Source of the DNA: Scylla paramamosain | Taxonomy: Eukaryota > Arthropoda > Malacostraca > Decapoda > Portunidae | Assembly: GCF_035594125.1 (NCBI RefSeq) | Contig: NC_087171.1 | Span: 19,817,767-19,881,766, forward strand | Reading direction: 5' to 3' | DNA length: 64,000 bases | Shown: positions 1 through 63,322 of the stretch, piece after piece | Layout of the letters: the number at the start of each line of letters is the position of its first letter | Numbering within the stretch: position 1 is the first letter of the stretch | The notes under the pieces: model-generated | What the model saw: only the letters and a program-made list of their open reading frames with translations | What the model was told of the DNA's origin: nothing | Databases searched by the model: none | Made by a program: the position numbers and the translations under genes

Positions 1-23
1 TTAACAGTTGTGTTTTGTTGCAG

Positions 24-35331
<35,308 letters not shown>

Positions 35332-38199
35332 GGGCCTTGGAACGCCCCGCCCCACGATATACTGATTCAAGATAGATGGACGAAAACCTCCACCAAACCT
35401 TCTTGCAGACACTACAACATTTGGGATCCTGACACGTGAATGGCATTTTTCTTCAGTTGTTTGAACCGTTTAAAACTCACTGTGTGTTTCACTAAAACTG
35501 ATTTTTCACGTGTCTCAGCGTGCAAGGATGTCCACACGAGATTGTGACAACACCTTACTGAGGTTGTAGCCTCCCGCGAACGGTAACTCTTGATTGTAAC
35601 ATGTTTGGGATTTCCTGTGGATGGATGTGCAAAGATATAAGATATGTTATAGTTCAGGATTAATATTTTGAGGTCATAATGGATATATGACTGGATTTAA
35701 ATCATTGAAAAAATTGTCACGCCTACATGATCTGCTTTAACCGTCTCAGAATCAACATGTATCAACAGATGACAGTATTATTAGGAGCTGTAACCGCCAT
35801 TAAGAGCTCTATTTAATCTGACCCAAAGTGATACCTCCAGTAGTGCAGATTTTAAAAAAGATGAGCGAGGTCGAAGTTATGTAGTGAAAACTATGATTTT
35901 TTTTTTTTTTTCGTCTGTGTCATTGTGTTCTGAAGACATCAAAGAATGAACAAAAAATAAGTTCATACCAGAAGTAACAATTGAGTACAAGTGAAAGCAA
36001 CTAACGGCTCGCCATTCAGGTTATTAATCACGTAAGCTGTTTGTTTTAGGTCAAGTAGGGTCACGACGCACCATTCCCTTGAAGAAAGTGTTGTGCTTAT
36101 TCTGATTTTCCCTATGTTAGTTTCTGCAACGTTTGTGGTCGTGTATTTCTTTTTTCTTTTTTTTTTTCCAAGTCTCGCCCTTTTCGTACAATATCTCAGG
36201 TGTTTGAAACCACTGGCAACATTCCTCTCCTGCATCTTGTGATCCCTTTAAAACCACTGCTGGTGAATCAGGAATATTTTTTATCAAAGTGCTGTTTACC
36301 GTGTAATATTCATCCTGTTGACTGGAAAGTAACATGTTGAGCTTTTTAGACAAAATTCATGTTCATTTTAGTCTCCACGAAAATAATCTTTCATCATTTA
36401 TATTTACTTTCTTTAGTTTTGTATCAGTTTTATCTTTAGGATGTTCAGAACACCATGACACAATGTGCTTATCGTATTTAAGCACTAAATAATGTACTGT
36501 ATAATAACGTCAATTTGGGAACACCGAACATGTTAGTCTTCATGTTCTGAATTATATAAGTGAAATTTTCGTTAACAAAATTTATTCTATTGTCAACACA
36601 TTCGATTTCTTTGCACCTGGTCACCGTTGCATTTATGACCTAAACTTTAAACAGGAACATTCTCATCCGCACCTACCTCAGGACGAAAGAAGCGAAGCGG
36701 TAGGCAGGATTTATTTAGCCAAAGATAAATGTTGAGTCATATTTCGTATATCTCAGCTTCATCACTCATCATGTATAAGAAATTCAGGATTCAATATCAT
36801 TCTTTTTCTTTATGTAAGAGGGGCACTGACCAGGGGCAAAAAAAAGAATGAGAAAAAAAAATCATTTATTAAGGTGCCAGTTCCAATAGAAAGGTGAAAA
36901 ATGATAATCCAGAATTGAAGGATAAGTGTTTAAAAACATTAGTATATATTAGTTGCTTGTCATATTGTGTCAGATACCATGTAACACTAGTCTTTGCACA
37001 GCCAACCACGGAGACGTTCAAGATCGAAGTAAATAAAGAATGAAGGCCACGGCATGTCAAGGACTGTGGTTATTACAGTAACACACATTCTGAATTCCTA
37101 TCGCCATACAGTCTAAAGGTGTGAAAACATGTACGCTTTATAAGTGTCATTAATTTTGTTTCACACACCATCATTGTGGTCTTGCTCTTCTCGTATGAAT
37201 TTGGTTTTGGTCGTGGTATTTTTCTTTCTGGCGCAGGTTGTACACATCAAGCCGGGTTAATTAAGCAGCCGTGTGCTATTCGGAGCCGTCGTTCATCTAC
37301 CTTGTAAGTCTTTATATGGTGCCACCTCCTATAGCTTAGTTTGTGTTCTCAGGGTCAAATACTGACAAATATTAAGTATGTAAGCAGTAGGCTATGTGTT
37401 CAAGATGGTGAAGGAATCTTAACTGGCCACACGTGTGTTTACGAAGACGTATTTTTCTGAATACATATAAAAGACTGAAACTCAAATACTTAGCATGTAC
37501 ATTAATAGGCGAGTGTTGCCTGGCGGATGGTTTCTGTTCCGCAGAGGGGAAGTCTCGTCTGCTGCGGTCTGATGGTGGCGTCAAGAAAGTGGTCATAACA
37601 GTATCCGATTTTGTTTTTATTCGTTTATTTATTTGTTTATTCTGTTGTCGAGGTGTTGTCTTCACAGTCAGCAGTGCTCATTGGCTCCACGATAGAATTT
37701 TATTTCCATTTGCAGGCGAAGATGAAATTTGTCAGCTCTTGATTGATCCATTTTTGTGTACGTTCCGATATGGTACGATAGTGATGATGATGGCTGTGGT
37801 GGTGGTGGTGGTGATGGTGATGCCTACTCCTATAATCATATTACCTTTTTACAAGGAATTTAGATCAGTCACATTTCGGACGTGTAATTGTAATGTCTTT
37901 TGTATGAGATTCAAGACTTTTTCACGAAAGCCTAATAAACATCATGGTCTACATTTGCATTCAAAAGAGAGGAACTGGCTGTAGGGAAGCTGGACGAGAA
38001 GGAAGGTGAAATACGCCCTGCCAACAGTCCAACCTTTACCCCCACCATTGCTCATCATCGGAGGGCATCACTGACTGACACGCTTCCCTAAAATACTACA
38101 TTGTATGAAAACTGCTCACTCGACTTTTACAGAATGTTTGTAATGAAAAAAATAGTTGTAAAATTGTAAAAGTTAGTTTCAGTTGTTTTTAAAAATCTC

Positions 38200-38205
38200 A
38201 ATAAA
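38200..38205 (+). terminator. possible poly(A) signal for the dpr-like transcript
   Basis: AATAAA in the context atctcaataaaccaac, about 2.9 kb after the dpr-like stop. Other AATAAA copies lie in this AT-rich spacer, so the assignment is weak. Confidence 0.3.
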
Positions 38206-38818
38206 CCAACTCGAAGCAAATGAATCGCCAAACTTGTAGGTTTTTAGAAGTGGAGAGTGTAGTCAGCCACATCAGCTTGTCGACATAAGTATGAGGACCA
38301 CATTCTGAAGCACTTCTGCGCCAAATCTCCACTACATTCAAAAGGCTGTAGTTGAAGGTACACGGGTTGTTTAAGAGTGTTTTTTAGGGTTCTAGTGTCA
38401 GACTAACAAGATTTCTACATTATTAACAGGAGAAACACTCTTAAGAACCCGGCTATTCGGCTCAATGGCCTTGGAAAATAGTCGTGGTGAGAGCAAAGAG
38501 TCTCTGAATACAGGCCTTTGTGTGGAAGTGTTATGACAAGTCCGTGGCGTCACCAGGCCAGCTCGGAGCTCCAGCAGCAAGTGGTGGCCGCGGATGAACC
38601 GCCGCCTCATCAACTGTCCATTTCATATTTTACTGAAGACGCCTCAACATACTGTATATTGCAGTTCGTGCTGCAGTTATGTCGTAGCATTTAGAAAGCG
38701 AAAAATGTGTATATTTTTATTATATAAATCTATATTATAAAATTTGTACTGTAAAATATAAACTTGGGTCAGGTCCTCCCATTATGTAGCTCCCTTACTG
38801 GACCCTTTCTTGGTACGC

Positions 38819-38880
38819 AGCTCTTCTTCTTCTTCTTCTTCTTCTTCTTCTTCTTCTTCTTCTTCTTCTTCTTCTTCTTC
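38819..38880. repeat. (CTT)n microsatellite
   Basis: About 20 perfect CTT units. Confidence 0.97.
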
Positions 38881-40935
38881 ACAGACACCTAATCACGTTT
38901 TTCCACAGTCGTAACAATAGTATTGATTTTTTTTCCCTATCTCGGGGTAGTTGCATTTCAAACTGTTAGCCATTTACATTATTTTTAACGCAACATCTAT
39001 GTATTTGTAATTATCTGATGTTTATGTTTGTACCACTAATGATAATACTATTCTAGTGCTTAAGTCCTGCCAGAGGAGAGAGCATCAGGGCAGCGGGAAG
39101 CACCAGGGAATTCACCGCAGCTTCTTTGTCATGCCTCAGCCTTTTAATCTTGGTCTGGGCAGGACATTTACTCGAATAAACCTGATTTAAATAATTTCAC
39201 ACTCCGCATTCTGCAAGTCAGTCATCCGCACCTTGGTTCCGTTCAGATATAGCACCTTAATGTCACTCATGTATCTGACTTCCATGTTTCACTATTAAAA
39301 AGATACATTTTGTAAAGTACGATCTAATGTGTAAGCGCTGGTATATACGTTGTAGCGTAGTATAATCATGTAATGGTGAGAGTAGTCTACTTTAAGATTC
39401 AAAAAAAGAAAAAAAAAATGTTTTCAAGACCGACAATAACCTTCTCTGTGTGTAACCCTGTTGGGAAGACCTCGCCGGCAGCAGGTCTTCTTTGTTGCGA
39501 ACCGTCTGAGTGAGCTGAAGTGTCAGGGAGGCTCGGGGCGCTGCCTGCGAACATGCCAAGAGACCCTCAAAGCATCGCCACAAAATCCCATCACAGCACC
39601 CAATCCTTCTGCCTAGCGAGTCTCAAAAACACCTTCGGTTACTTTTGCTCCTTTCACTCAAAACTTGAATCACTCTAATGTAAACAAAATAAACAAGTCA
39701 AGAAGTAATCCTTTAATACAAACACTGAATAACCTAAGTATGATGACAAGTATTGCATTGAGAACGTCGGTGTTGCATCACAAGCCCACGCAAATACCAA
39801 CAGTTCTCTATTATTCATTTTGTAGTAAAATTCATGGTGGGATGGCTAAGAACTAAAGCTTCCACCCACTCCTTAATTTCCCACAATCCCGTCATGACAC
39901 CCACAAGACAAACTGTAAATATGTACCTAGAAAATTTGTTTGCTCAAGATCGTTTCCATACAAAGTGAAGATAATAGTTAATAGTTATGGAAAAACAGCT
40001 TATCCATAGTCATCGTGGTGCTTCAGGAGTCCACATGACTGTACATATGAGTGTTGTTGGGTGTGCAAATAAGATGCATCCCTCAGTACAGATACTCATG
40101 TGTAGGGAGTTACAAAGGAGCTGTTGGCGCTGAATCGGTCGTTGGCGATTGAAAGGGTTTCGTCTGATTGGCTTCATGTATTGATGATGCGTGCTGAAAC
40201 ACTGAGGCAGAGCTACCGATTGTAAGGAAAGATGTATTAATAACTACCTGGAATGTTGGCGGACGTAACTTACCTGTTTATATAAGGAAAGTACGGTCAA
40301 TATATTTTCAGACATGTTGCTGAAGTGTGCCTCCAGTATGGATTTGAACTTTGTTGGCATAATAAAAATGAAAAAAAAAAATTATTATACTGCCAATTTT
40401 GTATATGTGAGCGTCTACATACATTATATATCACTCCACGCATTTCTTCATTAGAAAAATTAAATTCTATACATAGCATTCTATGATTAGAATTTTAGAT
40501 ATCCTAACAGGTATGCCTGGCCAGCCAACAAACGGCAGCACTTCCCAATTTATTTTCATGCCGTGTCTCAAATTGGCCGTCACCATTTCTATTACATTAA
40601 TATACAAACTGAAAATAAAAAAAAAAAAAAACCGGGATGACGGAAGTTAAGTGAATGTAAGAGGAACATTCATTTTGTTATGTGTTCATGAGTCTCACTG
40701 GCAAAGAGACACCTGACGATCGCGCCTCAGCTGCACACCATAACAGACGAGCAGCACATGCCAGGGTCAGTCTGCAATGGTCGTCGACTGCACTGTTCAT
40801 GGTCGCTTCGTTCCGTCGATCAGCAAGTATAAGGTTTTGGAGGCGGGCTTGAAACTTTGTAATTGTCAAGAGTGTTCACTGATTGTAATAAATATTTTTC
40901 TAAATGTCTGTACTTAACTTACCTCAAGAGCTTGC

Positions 40936-41220
40936 ATGGTGGTAGTGGTGGTGGTGGTGGTGGTGGTGACAGCGATGGTGAAGATATTAGCATTAGTGGT
41001 GGTGGTGGTAGTGACAGTCGTGGTGATGATGCTAGTAGTGGTGGTGACAGTGGTAGTCATGGTGTTAGCAGTAGTGGTGGTGGTAGTGGCGACCAAAGAT
41101 AAGTATGTCTTTCATCCTTGGTGGTGACAGCGGTGGTGGTGGTGGTGACAAGGGTGATGGAGTGATGATGATGTCAGCGGTAGTGGTGGTGGTGGTGGTG
41201 AGGGCGTTAGTAATAGTAGA
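40936..41220. repeat. degenerate GGT/GTG repeat array
   Basis: GGT-type triplets broken by GACAGTGGTAGT-like variants. Open on both strands, giving false Gly/Ser, Val and Thr frames. Confidence 0.9.
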
Positions 41221-41283
41221 CATTTTGGGGAATTTTCATATTCAACATGCAGTGAAATCTGTTTTCATTCTTCCACGACGGGC

Positions 41284-41284
<1 letters not shown>

Positions 41285-41345
<61 letters not shown>
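41285..41345. repeat. (TC)n microsatellite upstream of MASTL
   Basis: Perfect TC run. Confidence 0.97.
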
Positions 41346-41348
<3 letters not shown>

Positions 41349-41416
41349 GTACTGCGACGTAGATGAGGCATAATTTGCAATCTGACTTTGGAAAGGGGAT
41401 ACTGATATCATAAAAT

Positions 41417-41464
41417 CGGAGAGAGAGAGAGCGTGTGTGTAATGGAGCTATAATAGATACAGCC

Positions 41465-41526
<62 letters not shown>

Positions 41527-41563
41527 TGTGTGTGTGTAATAGAGCTATAATATATACTGCCAT

Positions 41564-41655
<92 letters not shown>
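41417..41655. repeat. compound (GA)n-(GT)n microsatellite with internal duplication
   Basis: Two similar 45-bp segments (41417-41467 and 41518-41565), each reading GA-repeat, cgtgtgtgt, taat.gagctataat and gccatggtg, flank a (GA)n tract. The second leads into (GT)n of about 45 units ending 109 bp before the MASTL ATG. Confidence 0.9.
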
Positions 41656-41656
<1 letters not shown>

Positions 41657-41719
41657 AAAAGTAATCCCGTTGGCAAGACTCCCCCACGTGACACGCCGCA
41701 TCATCGTCACTATCAGCTA

Positions 41720-41754
41720 GTAAACAAACGGGATGAGACACGTTCAAATTCAAA
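41720..41754 (+). promoter_or_regulatory. candidate G2/M promoter motifs of Greatwall
   Basis: A forkhead-like core TAAACAAA (41721-41728) is followed by two adjacent TTCAAA hexamers (41743-41748 and 41749-41754), the reverse complement of the CHR element TTTGAA. An E-box CACGTG lies at 41685-41690. FOXM1 and CHR sites mark many animal G2/M genes. Here they sit only 10-45 nt before the start codon, so they may lie in the 5' UTR and could be coincidental. Confidence 0.35.
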
Positions 41755-41763
41755 CCAGACGTG

Positions 41764-49841
<8,078 letters not shown>

Positions 49842-50264
49842 AGCAAAGTAATTTTTCAGAGTTTACTTATTAGATATATAGGATTAAGTCCCTCAAAAAG
49901 CTTTGTATTTCACATTTTTCAAATGCTGTACACTTTATTTCAGTGGTGTAATCTTACAAACTATTTCTGTGCCAAAGAATTGTTGGAATTGAGCATGTCA
50001 TTCATAATTGACAACTTGCCAGTCCATGTGTTAACTTTCACGGTTCCTTATCAGTTTTACTTTAATTGTATTAATAATGCTTCCCTATATATCTATATAA
50101 CAGTGACAGCCTTTCCATTGGGAGACTACAAGACATCATACCTTGTCTTATCACTGAAGTAAGATTACAGAGGAGACCCCTGGTCCCCCAACCACCCTCA
50201 CTCAGTCTCTTGATCACATAACAGTAAACTGATTGAAGCTCGGTGGATTTTATATTTGTACTGC

Positions 50265-50370
<106 letters not shown>

Positions 50371-50440
50371 ACACATTGTAGTTAAGCTATATGTATATAA
50401 TGAAAGGCCATCATGTATTATAGTATTGTAGAGGCCTCTC

Positions 50441-50446
50441 AATAAA
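50441..50446 (+). terminator. MASTL poly(A) signal
   Basis: AATAAA in ctctcaataaacttt, 600 nt after the stop codon. The implied 3' UTR contains the (TA)n tract at 50273-50368. Confidence 0.6.
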
Positions 50447-51435
50447 CTTTGAAGTGATTATATATATTTTGAAGCATTCACAAGAATGGAAATTATTTTT
50501 CTGTAATCAATATTTACTCTAACTCTTGGATTTAATTTTACATAAGCATTAACTCACCAGTCATAAAATAAATATTTTAAAGATTTAAACTCATATACTC
50601 AGGCTTTTTATACCTTGTAATATGCAATAAATAAGTAAGATATTTTACTGATGCATTACCATTTAATTACCAGAGTAAAAATTTGAACATCATAATCAGT
50701 ATTCAAGAATATCATAATCAGTATTCATTCAGATCAACAAAGGAGAGGAACTTCTGGAAGTACTGATTGTCTGATGATTCCAACAGTTATTGTTAGCTGA
50801 ATGCAGGCTTGGCTCTGAGCAGTGCAATTCCAGCCATCCTGCCACTGTGTAATCTGATCCTAAAACAGTCATTTACTATCAACTTCACTCAACAGGCTTA
50901 AAGACAAAGCAGTCCAGGTCAGGGTTTGGAAGAGTGCGGAAGGAAAAAATTAAAAGCGAATAACAAAAAGTTAACTGACAAATTGAGAAATTAATGTGAT
51001 TTTGACTTGCAAGTTACTTGAGGAGGTAAATTGTTTCAACTATCTAGGATTTCATGGTCTTTGGAGGAATAAGTGAAGTGAAATTTACAGTGGATGAAGC
51101 AAAAAAGACATGGGGAGGGATAGAAAGTCCCAACTGAAACTACAGGATGAAACTACCTTCAGATTATGTATGCTTTATTGACATATTTAAACACTCCAGT
51201 CTTTCATAACATTGTTCTGTGTTTGGTTTCTTACACAGTGCATAGTCTCTTTTTGCAATTCACATACATGTACTGCATACTTTAATATAAAATTTCATAA
51301 TCTCTATCTATCTCTGAAACTAAAGTGTACAAGATAATATAGTGTTTTATAGTTGATACTAGCTTATAAAGGACTTAGTTTGTATATACACATATGTATA
51401 GGAATAAATAACACATTTGAAACATAACAATAAAA

Positions 51436-51585
<150 letters not shown>

Positions 51586-54500
51586 ATATTATCGCCAATT
51601 ATCAGCTTCTTGCATATTTGCTTTTACAAACATGTATAGAAGTCCAGCCTCTGAGGCCACAGTAACTAAATCTACAGTGATGTGCCAGCTACAACCACCA
51701 AGACAGGAGAAGATTAACCTTTAACACCAAGCAAACTTGAGTAAAGATGTTATCTGTTATAAATTATATATTTTACATATTAACATCATAAAACTATCAA
51801 CATGTATCTGAGAAAACAAATATGTAGAGGGAATTCTTAATTTGAGAGGTCCTTACTTGATAGATGCCATCAATAGTAAGTAGTATTTAAAATACATAAG
51901 GATATGAAATGATTGTGAGCTGAAACTCAGTATGCTTTCCATTTATTTGATAAATGTAATCAAGGTTGAAGTTTCATTTGAACTCATACAAGACATATTC
52001 TTGATCAAGTGCAGGTAATGCAAAATAATTTTGCAGAGTAAATGTTTGCCAATGACATCTGATTCAGCAAGTTCAGTAAATGTGAAGATGTTTGTTTTCA
52101 ACATGAAATGAATCTCTTCCTGGTGTTAAAGAGCTAACTTCCCCATAACACAAACACTACCAGGTTAACTACCGTGCTTTACTGTGGTGATAAAGCTCGC
52201 ACTACCAGAAGCTTTGTGGCCTTGGCCAGTTGTACCTACCACATCACCAAAAATAAATATGATATTCACACCACCATCACATCATCTTCATACACACTTT
52301 CACTAAGCAATGTACACTATTTAGAATTTTAGTCAGGTCTCACTGAATTTCAATATATCACCCTAATCTCAAAACTAATTTTTGTTAGGACTTCACATTT
52401 GCACAAACTGATTTGAACTTCTGGTTAAACAGTGATACCCACCTCTTTGTAAACAACAATTCTGTATATTTACAGATGATGTCATGGAAGGATAATGTAG
52501 TTGATAGTCTGACTCCTGGAGAAAATTTTACAAAAAGAAAATAATTATAGGCATGGATATTCACTACATTTATTTTGTTTAGAACAAAAAATAAATTAAT
52601 TAAATGATATGATATTCTTTTATGCCAATATGAAACTGAAAACAAACTTGGTTTCATAAATCTAATATCTACATAAGTTCAAGGCTGTCAGACTACCAAC
52701 CAAACTCAGTGTACCTTGAGTGATGCTGACTGAAGCAGCAGATCCTAAAGACCATGACGAAAACACCTGCATCAAGGCCATTTAAGACACTGCCACTTGA
52801 GCCGTGCACCACTTAGAAATATACATCGTCAATATTCTCCTCTGAAAATATGACAATGTGTAAATTTGTTTTTACTTCTAAACTTAATATTCATAAAGTA
52901 TATTTTCATAAGATGCAATTGGGTCATTCATGTATCAGTGGACACAAATATGTGAGTCAGGTCATTACAATTTACATCACTTCAGCAGTTCCAAATACCC
53001 CAGGTGAGCTGAAAATATAAGTTGTAACTATTAATCCTACAGTTGCATATATATGCATAGATATACAACACAGGAAAACTTGCCAAATCATTCACAGATT
53101 TCATTTACCTTTTTTTGACTATGAAGATATGATTGAAATCATAAGTCAGCAACACACAATGTAAGGCAGAAATGCATGGTCTGCATGAAAATGTAATACT
53201 GTAGTAATACATCATAAGATTGTGAATGCATATGGGAATGAAAAATTATTCCCGGTGTCAAAATTATATCATGATTGCATACAATGAACAAAATACTTGT
53301 GTAATTGATGCATCTGTTTTGTAACAAAAAGTGTTGCTTATGCAAATACTGATAATCGACGTGAGTGTGTCTAGCAAATTAAAAAAAAACTTTTGAATGG
53401 GGAAGAGTTTTTGCCAATAATTTGCATGAAATTATAAGACCCAACCAAATGCTGATGACATAATGCACAACTACATTGATACTGCTACACATACCTCTCC
53501 TGGGGACAGTCACTCAAATGCTTATGATTACACATTTACAGATCACATATTCCTTAATTACTCTCCATTTAATTTGTTGTCAAGTTATCTGATGATGTAA
53601 GTAGAAAATTATAAATTGTAATGACCTTAAAGATCCTTAATATTTTATAAATCACAAGGCACAACTTTTTATATTTGTACCAGTGTAAGTGAAGGTCATG
53701 GCATGCAGCAAATCTGGTTTGCTTCCATGGTATTTCAATGTGACAAGATAAGACAGAAACTCCTCAAAAAACATACCAGACCTTCAACAATAATTATCTC
53801 AGTATAGATGGTCCCAGAGTTAGTACAAGCATGCTCATTTTTTTTTAACAAATATTGCATATTTTTGTGAATATTCATGTTAAAACATGGTAACAAAAGT
53901 GCTATCCATAATGTTTTTTTTTTTTTTTTTTGAGATGGATAAATGTGCAAGGATTTTTTTTATTTTTTACTTGCAATATACCTTCTGATTTTTCACTTTT
54001 ATTACTAATGTTATTTACAATCCAGTCTTACTTTTAATATTTCTAAAATTATAAATGTAGATTGTTTCCACTGAAGCTGATGAAACTCATCTTCAATGAA
54101 AAAAAAAAAAGACTAATCTTTGCTGCATCAACTCAGCAAACATAAGGACAAGGACATACTTACACATTAACATAAAATGGACAGTGCTATCACAGTGTGC
54201 AGGACTAATATATCACAGTCCAAAATTCACAGCCACCCAGAAGCAGAGGTTTACTCCAGATACTTTCTAGTTTGTGATCTATTGAAGATAAATATCTTAC
54301 CTAAGCTTGTTATTAAAAAGACTATTTCAGAATTCTGGAGTTGATGATACTATATTTCCTCATGTTGCAGGTGATTTGAACTGTATATACTGTAGCAAAA
54401 ACATGTAAACTTTTTTGTTTGCAGAAAAGTAGAGTATATATTTTATGACTTGCACTGGATGCTATGTCATGTGTCCTTCATGAGTTTTCCTTTACCAACA

Positions 54501-54613
54501 GATTATCACTCGGATGTGTTTTCTTAATGAGATCATAAATTATCAAACACTTACACCACAAGGAAGTATCATTCATACACCCTTTTCATAATAACTTTCA
54601 ACTTCAGAGACAT

Positions 54614-54757
<144 letters not shown>

Positions 54758-54899
54758 AAGAATACCGAAGTCAAAAATTTTTTCCTTGCTTCTGTTGTAG
54801 CTTATTCAACACAGTGGTTGATTATTGCACAATAACAGGATAGGATAAGAAGACTCAACATGTAATGTAGTACATGGTGAAGATTTATGTAAAGTATTG

Positions 54900-54900
<1 letters not shown>

Positions 54901-54959
<59 letters not shown>
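54901..54959. repeat. (GT)n microsatellite
   Basis: Perfect GT run. Confidence 0.97.
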
Positions 54960-54960
<1 letters not shown>

Positions 54961-56324
54961 AGTCATCCTATCCTGTAACAAAACTACAAAATAAGCTCAA
55001 ACCAAGCCATGTTTGAACAGCTAGGAACTTTAAAATGTGGTGCCTGTTTGTATCTCAAGTCATACTGACCCCAGCTGCTCTGTCTCTCAACATGTCACCA
55101 ATGATAAGAATTTAATAATGGAAGGATGAGTTCACCAGCTAAGAGATTATTTTTTAATTATGTTTCAATAATAATAATAATAAATTTATTGGTCAAGGAT
55201 CTAGCACAAGGGAAATTGCTAGTTCCCAATGTAGGACTGAAATTCTCACTAGATGCAAAGTTTGTCAACATATTCTGTTCACTGATGGTTTGGGTGAGTT
55301 TTCAAATACCTAGATAAACTTGTTAGTCACATTGTTAACTGTATGCAGAAGTTGAGTCAACAAGCCAATGGGAAATACTCAATAATCTTGATGTTATTTG
55401 GGGCTCAGCCTTGGTCCTTTTCTCACAGTGCATACCATTTCTCAATTGGAACAAAGCCAGTCAGGTTTTAATTTGTTGATCCATATTAGACTACAAGCAT
55501 ATTATTTTGTTTCAATAGAGAATTATATAATTTCCAATTATGTTCTTGGATGCAAGATTGAAAAAAAACTGGTGCTTGTTGTATGGGTTTATAATGTTAC
55601 TTTGTTTTTTTTAAAGTATTGCTAGTCTTGTACATGACTTAAAAGGATATTTTGTCATCTTCAACCTTCCACTACTAGACTCTGTCTTGGTGATAATTAA
55701 AATTTTGTGCAAAAAATTTGAAATCATCTGTGAAGTACTTTACAATTAATATCTGAAAATTTCCTACAAAAATATAGCAAAATACATTTCTTCTCTTGAT
55801 ATAAGAGATCATGAAAACCAACAAGAAATTGCTAAAAACTTCTGCCAGCAGGTACCTGAAGCTATGACTCCTGTACTTACTGAATACAAGTGTTTTCTAG
55901 TCTAATAACCTTATGTAAAAAACCTTCCTGAGTTGGAAGTTCTCTAATGATTAAATCTTTACCTGAGATTTGAGCAATGGCTCTGTATGACACTGAATGA
56001 GGAGCCATAGTTACAAGGTTTACAGACTTAAGAATATGAAGTAGCAACAGAATCTAAATTGATTCCTTGAGTTCTCAGAAATTTCCAAATCATTCCCTCT
56101 TTGGCATGTGTAGTTGCCTCACATCTCTCATACAGAAGATTGCTGTTACATAAGAACTTTTCAGGAATTTAAGTTTTTACCTTAATGGAACAAAACATTA
56201 GATCAGTTTATGGAAAATTCAAATTGCAGATTAAAAGGAAAAACAAAAATAAACATTCATTTGGAATATTGCAAAAAATATTAAAAATATAGAGGTGAAG
56301 AACAACTTGGGTCAGTAACTTAAG

Positions 56325-61816
<5,492 letters not shown>

Positions 61817-62303
61817 CTGCGAAAAGTATGTCACTGGATGAAAACTTTTAACTAATCATTCAATTTAGTCATTACAAAAAAAAAAAGATTAATGCTATAC
61901 CTTGTTACTGAGATATAGGGAATACGTGTCTTCATATTCCCTGCGTGTGGTGTACAATGAAGATGAACATGAATAACACGCGAGGGAAAAAGATGAAAGG
62001 TATTAGAGCTGCGGGATGAGATGCAGAGATAAGAGTGCTCAAGAGTGGGCAAGACTGGAACAAGTAGTAGAATTTTTTGAGGGAGAGAGATAGAGAGATT
62101 ACTGGCAAGAGTGTAAATGACGGTAGGTCCTGGTAGGATCTTAGAGACCTGGAAATATATGAGTAGTTTGTTAGGATAGACATAAATAGCGAGAATGATG
62201 TATAGGAACTGAAATAGAGGGATGAAGAGAAGGATAAAAGAACGTAGTTTCATTAGCTTGATAAATCCCATGGCATCACAACTGCAGGGGATTAGAAGCA
62301 CAG

Positions 62304-62600
62304 GCGACAGGAGTGGATATGAATCGGAGAGAGCCAGAATGAGACAGAATGAGGTGGGTTTAGGGAATGAAATCGAAGCAATGAACTAAAGAATACAGTC
62401 ATACAGAAAGGTGACAGGTGTGGACAGGAATCGGGGTGAGCCAGAATAAGTCCGAATGAGGTGGGTTTAGGAAATGTAGACGAAGCATGAACTAAAGACT
62501 TTAATACAGCATAACATAGTCACAAAGAAAGGCGACAGGCGTGGGCAGGGATCAGAGTGAGTTAGAATGAGACAGAATGAGGTGGGTTTAAGGAACTGAC
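62304..62600. repeat. tandem repeat of about 110 bp, three diverged copies
   Basis: gygacagg starts recur at 62304, 62411 and 62532. Each copy has an agaatgaggtgggttta-like core. Confidence 0.85.
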
Positions 62601-63087
62601 GCGGAAATCGTTATGAAAAAGCAAGGAGTAAAAAACTTCAAGGAAATCCAGTTAAAACCCTTATTGGAATTAGAAGTACGGCAGTGGTACGTGTGGCATT
62701 TAAAATTTACAACTTATTGGCGGTTTCCATAAAGATTTTCGTTACGCCGCTCGCCACAGAGGAGCTATAAATAGAGGCGGTCACGCAGACAGATAATCCT
62801 TTTGAACCTCGCTGTGAGCATCAAAAGTAGTCGATGTTCACTTTTTCCTTGTGTGACGGCGATATAGACATAGACTGACAGATAGACAGATAGACACAAA
62901 AAATACAATACTTGCATATAATAGAGGAAGATGCATGCGTGATGTTTGTTTGAATGAAAGGCTGTTTTATTTCCTCTTTGTTTCTAATATACTTGTTTGG
63001 TTTTCGTTTCATTTGATTTATCTATTATTTCTTTACAACTGATTATTTTATAATCTTATCCACTTTATTATTTATTTTATTTTATTA

Positions 63088-63089
<2 letters not shown>

Positions 63090-63143
<54 letters not shown>
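63090..63143. repeat. (ATT)n microsatellite
   Basis: About 18 trinucleotide units. Confidence 0.95.
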
Positions 63144-63225
63144 GTTATTATCACTATACTTTTATTTGATTTTGTCCTTTTCTATTTTGTTTTGTTTTAT
63201 TTTACACGTTTATCTAATCTTTCTT

Positions 63226-63227
<2 letters not shown>

Positions 63228-63302
<75 letters not shown>

Positions 63303-63322
63303 GAGAGAGAGAGAGAGAGAGA
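63228..63322. repeat. compound (CA)n-(GA)n microsatellite
   Basis: CA run to 63299, then GA to 63322. Confidence 0.97.

Larger units (their letters stand above)
35332..41763. other. intergenic spacer and probable dpr-like 3' UTR
   Basis: The proximal part is probably transcribed as 3' UTR; possible AATAAA signals include 38200-38205. Beyond it lie a (TTC)n tract (38819-38880), GGT/GTG-rich repeats (about 40936-41220) and compound GA/GT repeats. The 183-codon frame at 37433-37984 has no family likeness and includes a GTG-repeat-encoded valine run, so it is not annotated. Confidence 0.6.

Noticed and set aside
37433..37984. 183-codon frame after the dpr-like gene
   Set aside because: No recognisable domain, a valine run from GTG repeats, and no start context; probably chance within the spacer.
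40863..41102. Glycine/serine-rich 79-codon frame resembling a silk or cuticle protein
   Set aside because: It reads through a degenerate GGT repeat that is also open in other frames and on the other strand.
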